From: Argentina anserina
Taxonomy: Eukaryota; Streptophyta; Magnoliopsida; Rosales; Rosaceae
DNA: 64,000 nt
Direction: 5' to 3'
NCBI RefSeq assembly: GCF_933775445.1
Contig: NW_026089506.1
Location: 142,326-206,325, forward strand
The notes under the pieces: model-generated
Database searches by the model: none
What the model saw: only the letters and a program-made list of their open reading frames with translations
Told to the model about the DNA's origin: nothing
Shown: positions 61,739-64,000 of the stretch, one piece after another
Layout: each line of letters opens with the position of its first letter
Numbering within the stretch: position 1 is the stretch's first letter
Position numbers and translations under genes: made by a program

Positions 61739-64000
61739 GGAGTATGTTTACTATTGCACTTTGAGTATCCTTTCAATTCTCGATTGAGTATCTTTCTGTA
61801 AGGCTTTCTGATGCGAGTTTCTATTAAATTTGAGAGTGTTTCTAGTGTGGGCGTTTGTTTCTTTCAAACTGAGTATCTTTCTATCGTTTGAGTATGTTTA
61901 CTATTGCAATTTGAGTATCTTTTCAATCCTCGTTTGAGTATCTTTCTGAACGGCTTTCGATGCGAGTTTTTCTTGAATTTGAGAGTGTTTCCAGTGTGGG
62001 CGTGTGTTTTCTTTCAAACTGAGTATCTTTCTATCGTTTGAGTATGTTTACTATTGCAATTTGAGTATCTTTTCAATTCTCGTTTGAGTATCTTTCTGTA
62101 ATCCTTTCTGATGCGAGTTTCTATTGTATTTGAGAGTGTTTCCAGTGTGGGCGTGTATTTCTTTCAAACTGAGTATCTTTCTATCGTTTGAGTATATTTA
62201 CTATTGCAATTTGAGTATCTTTTCAATTCTCGTTTGAGGATCTTTCTAACGGCTTTCGATGCGAGTTTTTCTTGAATTTGAGAGTGTTTCCAGTGTGGGC
62301 GTGTGTTTCTTTCAAACTGAGTATCTTTCTATCGTTTGAGTATGTTTACTATTGCAATTTTCAGTATCTTTTCAATTCTCGTTTGAGTATCTTTCTGAAC
62401 GGCTTTCGATGGAGTTTTTCTTGAATTTAAGAGTGTTTCCAGTGTGGGCGTGTGTTTCTTTCAAACTGAGTATCTTTCTATCGTTTGAGTATGTTTACTA
62501 TTGCAATTTGAGTATCTTTTCAATTCTCGTTTGGAGTATCTTTCTGAACGGCTTTCGATGCGAGTTTTTCTTGAATTTGAGAGTGTTTCCAGTGTGGGCG
62601 TGTGTTTCTTTCAAACTGAGTATCTTTCTATCGTTTGAGTATGTTTACTATTGCAATTTGAGTATCTTTTCAATTCTCGTTTGAGTATCTTTGTGAACGG
62701 CTTTCGATGCGAGTTTTTCTTGAATTTGAGAGTGTTTCCAGTGTGGGCGTGTGTTTCTTTCAAACTGAGTATCTTTCTATCGTTTGAGTATGTTTACTAT
62801 TGCAATTTGAGTATCTTTTCAATTCTCGTTTGAGTATCTTTCTGAACGGCTTTCGATGCGAGTTTTTCTTGAATTTGAGAGTGTTTCCAGTGTGGGCGTG
62901 TGTTTTTTTCAAACTGAGTATCTTTCTATCGTTTGAGTATGTTTACTATTGCAATTTAAGTATCTTTTCAATTCTCGTTTGAGTATCTTTCTGAACGGCT
63001 TTCGATGCGAGTTTTTCTTGAATTTGAGAGTGTTTCCAGTGTGGGCGTGTGTTTCTTTCAAACTGAGTATCTTTCTATCGTTGAGTATGTTTACAATTGC
63101 AATTTGAGTATCTTTTCAATTCTCGTTTGAGTATCTTTCTGAACGGCTTTCGATGCGAGTTTTTCTTGAATTTGAGAGTGTTTCCAGTGTGGGCGTGTGT
63201 TTCTTTCAAACTGAGTATCTTTCTATCGTTGGAGTATGTTTACTATTGCACTTTGAGTATCCTTTCAATTCTCGATTGAGTATCTTTCTGTAAGGCTTTC
63301 TGATGCGAGTTTCTATTAAATTTGAGAGTGTTTCTAGTGTGGGCGTTGTTTCTTTCAAACTGAGTATCTTTCTATCGTTTGAGTATGTTTACTATTGCAA
63401 TTTGAGTATCTTTTCAATCCTCGTTTGAGTATCTTTCTGAACGGCTTTCGATGCGAGTTTTTCTTGAATTTGAGAGTGTTTCCAGTGTGGGCGGTGTGTT
63501 TCTTTCAAACTGAGTATCTTTCTATCGTTTGAGTATGTTTACTATTGCAATTTAAGTATCTTTTCAATTCTCGTTTGAGTATCTTTCTGTAATCCTTTCT
63601 GATGCGAGTTTCTATTGTATTTGAGAGTGTTTCCAGTGTGGGCGTGTATTTCTTTCAACTGAGTATCTTTCTATCGTTTGAGTATATTTACTATTGCAAT
63701 TTGAGTATCTTTTCAATTCTCGTTTGAGGATCTTTCTAACGGCTTTCGATGCGAGTTTTTCTTGAATTTGAGAGTGTGTTTCCAGTGTGGGCGTGGTGTT
63801 TCTTTCAAACTGAGTATCTTTCTATCGTTTGAGTATGTTTACTATTGCAATTTTCAGTATCTTTTCAATTCTCGTTTGAGTATCTTTCTGAACGGCTTTC
63901 GATGGAGTTTTTCTTGAATTTAAGAGTGTTTCCAGTGTGGGCGTGTGTTTCTTTCAAACTGAGTATCTTTCTATCGTTTGAGTATGGTTTACTATTGCAA
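61739..64000 (+). repeat. 10-mer HOR of about 1.49 kb, one full and one partial copy
   Basis: The sequence GGAGTATG with TTGCACTTTGAGTATCC and CTCGATTGAG at 61739 recurs at 63231, 1492 bp later. The following order is the same: class E, class A with AATCCTCG, GTGTATTTC with TATATTTAC, GAGGATCTTTC and class D. Both copies share TTTCTAACGGC (one A lost relative to 24.9 and 31.1 kb) and GAATTTAAGAG, so those changes predate this duplication. Other single-base indels are private. The second copy is cut by the window end. Confidence 0.82.

Larger units (their letters stand above)
1..64000 (+). repeat. Continuous tandem satellite array, 149-150 bp monomer
   Basis: The landmark GATGCGAG (or close variants) recurs every 149 or 150 bp from the first base to the last, with no interruption by other sequence. 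About 428 monomers fit. All are head to tail in one orientation, with no inversion seen. The + strand is strongly T-rich: my class A consensus has T 68, G 32, A 27, C 22. Units ending in the class A tail are 149 bp; units ending in class B or C tails are 150 bp because the tail is one base longer. Both window ends lie inside the array, so its true length is unknown. The layered organisation is typical of eukaryotic heterochromatic satellites. The family is not one I recognise, and any centromeric role is inference. Confidence 0.98.

Noticed and set aside
1..64000. CRISPR array
   Set aside because: Repeats are contiguous, about 149 bp long, and have no unique spacers between them; no cas-like gene is present.
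1..64000. Tandem-repeat protein gene (for example a structural or surface repeat protein)
   Set aside because: A unit of 149 bp is not a multiple of three, no frame stays open for more than about 150 codons, and single-base indels are tolerated everywhere.
1..64000. Telomeric repeat, rDNA or 5S array
   Set aside because: No short G-rich telomere unit, no recognisable rRNA sequence and no internal RNA polymerase III boxes. The monomer length alone is not evidence for 5S.
1..64000. G-quadruplex potential
   Set aside because: Each unit has normally only one run of three G (GTGGGCG), spaced about 149 bp apart, which is too sparse.
1..64000. Transposon or viral insertion within the array
   Set aside because: I looked for breaks in the 149-150 bp register. 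Every register change is explained by small indels, the 16-bp deletion or the 100-bp truncated unit.

Overview
The whole 64 kb window is one uninterrupted tandem satellite-DNA array. I find no gene, RNA gene, transposable element, CRISPR array or unique-sequence island. The repeat unit is 149-150 bp, about 428 units fit, and every unit lies in the same orientation with the T-rich strand as the + strand. A hand-built class A consensus unit has T 68, G 32, A 27 and C 22 (about 36% GC). Arrays of this size and layered organisation are typical of eukaryotic constitutive heterochromatin (centromeric, pericentromeric or subtelomeric). I do not recognise the satellite family and cannot name the organism. 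A centromeric role is possible but unproven.

Inside each monomer lies an older, shorter repeat. A core of the form GAGTATcTTT recurs about seven times at spacings of 19, 19, 18, 19, 23, 23 and 28 bp, averaging about 21 bp. Monomers fall into a few classes, defined by the tail just before and the head just after the fixed GATGCGAG landmark. The tails are GAACGGCTTTCG (class A), GTAATCCTTTCTG (class B) and GTAAGGCTTTCTG (class C); class D has GATGGAG in place of the landmark, and class E has head TATTAAATTTGAG. A 133-bp form carries a 16-bp deletion. Recombinant monomers joining the tail of one class to the head of another are common.

Layout by higher-order repeat (HOR): 1-6.2 kb is an irregular mosaic with 4-, 5-, 7- and 12-monomer duplications; 6.2-8.9 kb holds two copies of a 9-mer (1344 bp); 8.9-18.5 kb is a mosaic of longer duplications; 18.5-23.3 kb has four copies of an 8-mer (1196 bp) that alternate in a 16-mer (2392 bp) pattern; 23.3-32.9 kb is rich in classes B, D and E and carries two large duplications (offsets 2657 and 6224 bp); 32.8-39.5 kb has 15-mer and 8-mer repeats plus a 4.63-kb-offset duplication; 39.6-47 kb has a class A-poor 9-mer (1349 bp) core flanked by a duplicated segment (offset 5843 bp); 47.4-59.7 kb has long HORs of 22-27 monomers (3268, 3863, 4014 bp and a partial fourth copy); 59.7-64 kb contains a 10-mer (about 1.49 kb).

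From about 57.7 kb to the end, private single-base insertions and deletions become suddenly frequent. Upstream they are rare and mostly shared between duplicated copies. This suggests either poorer consensus accuracy or a decaying array edge.

Many 60-150-codon open frames run through the array, but they follow from the repeat. They begin at TTG rather than ATG in nearly every case, a 149-bp unit shifts frame at each copy, and the long minus-strand frames exist only where 150-bp units are adjacent. I call no CDS.
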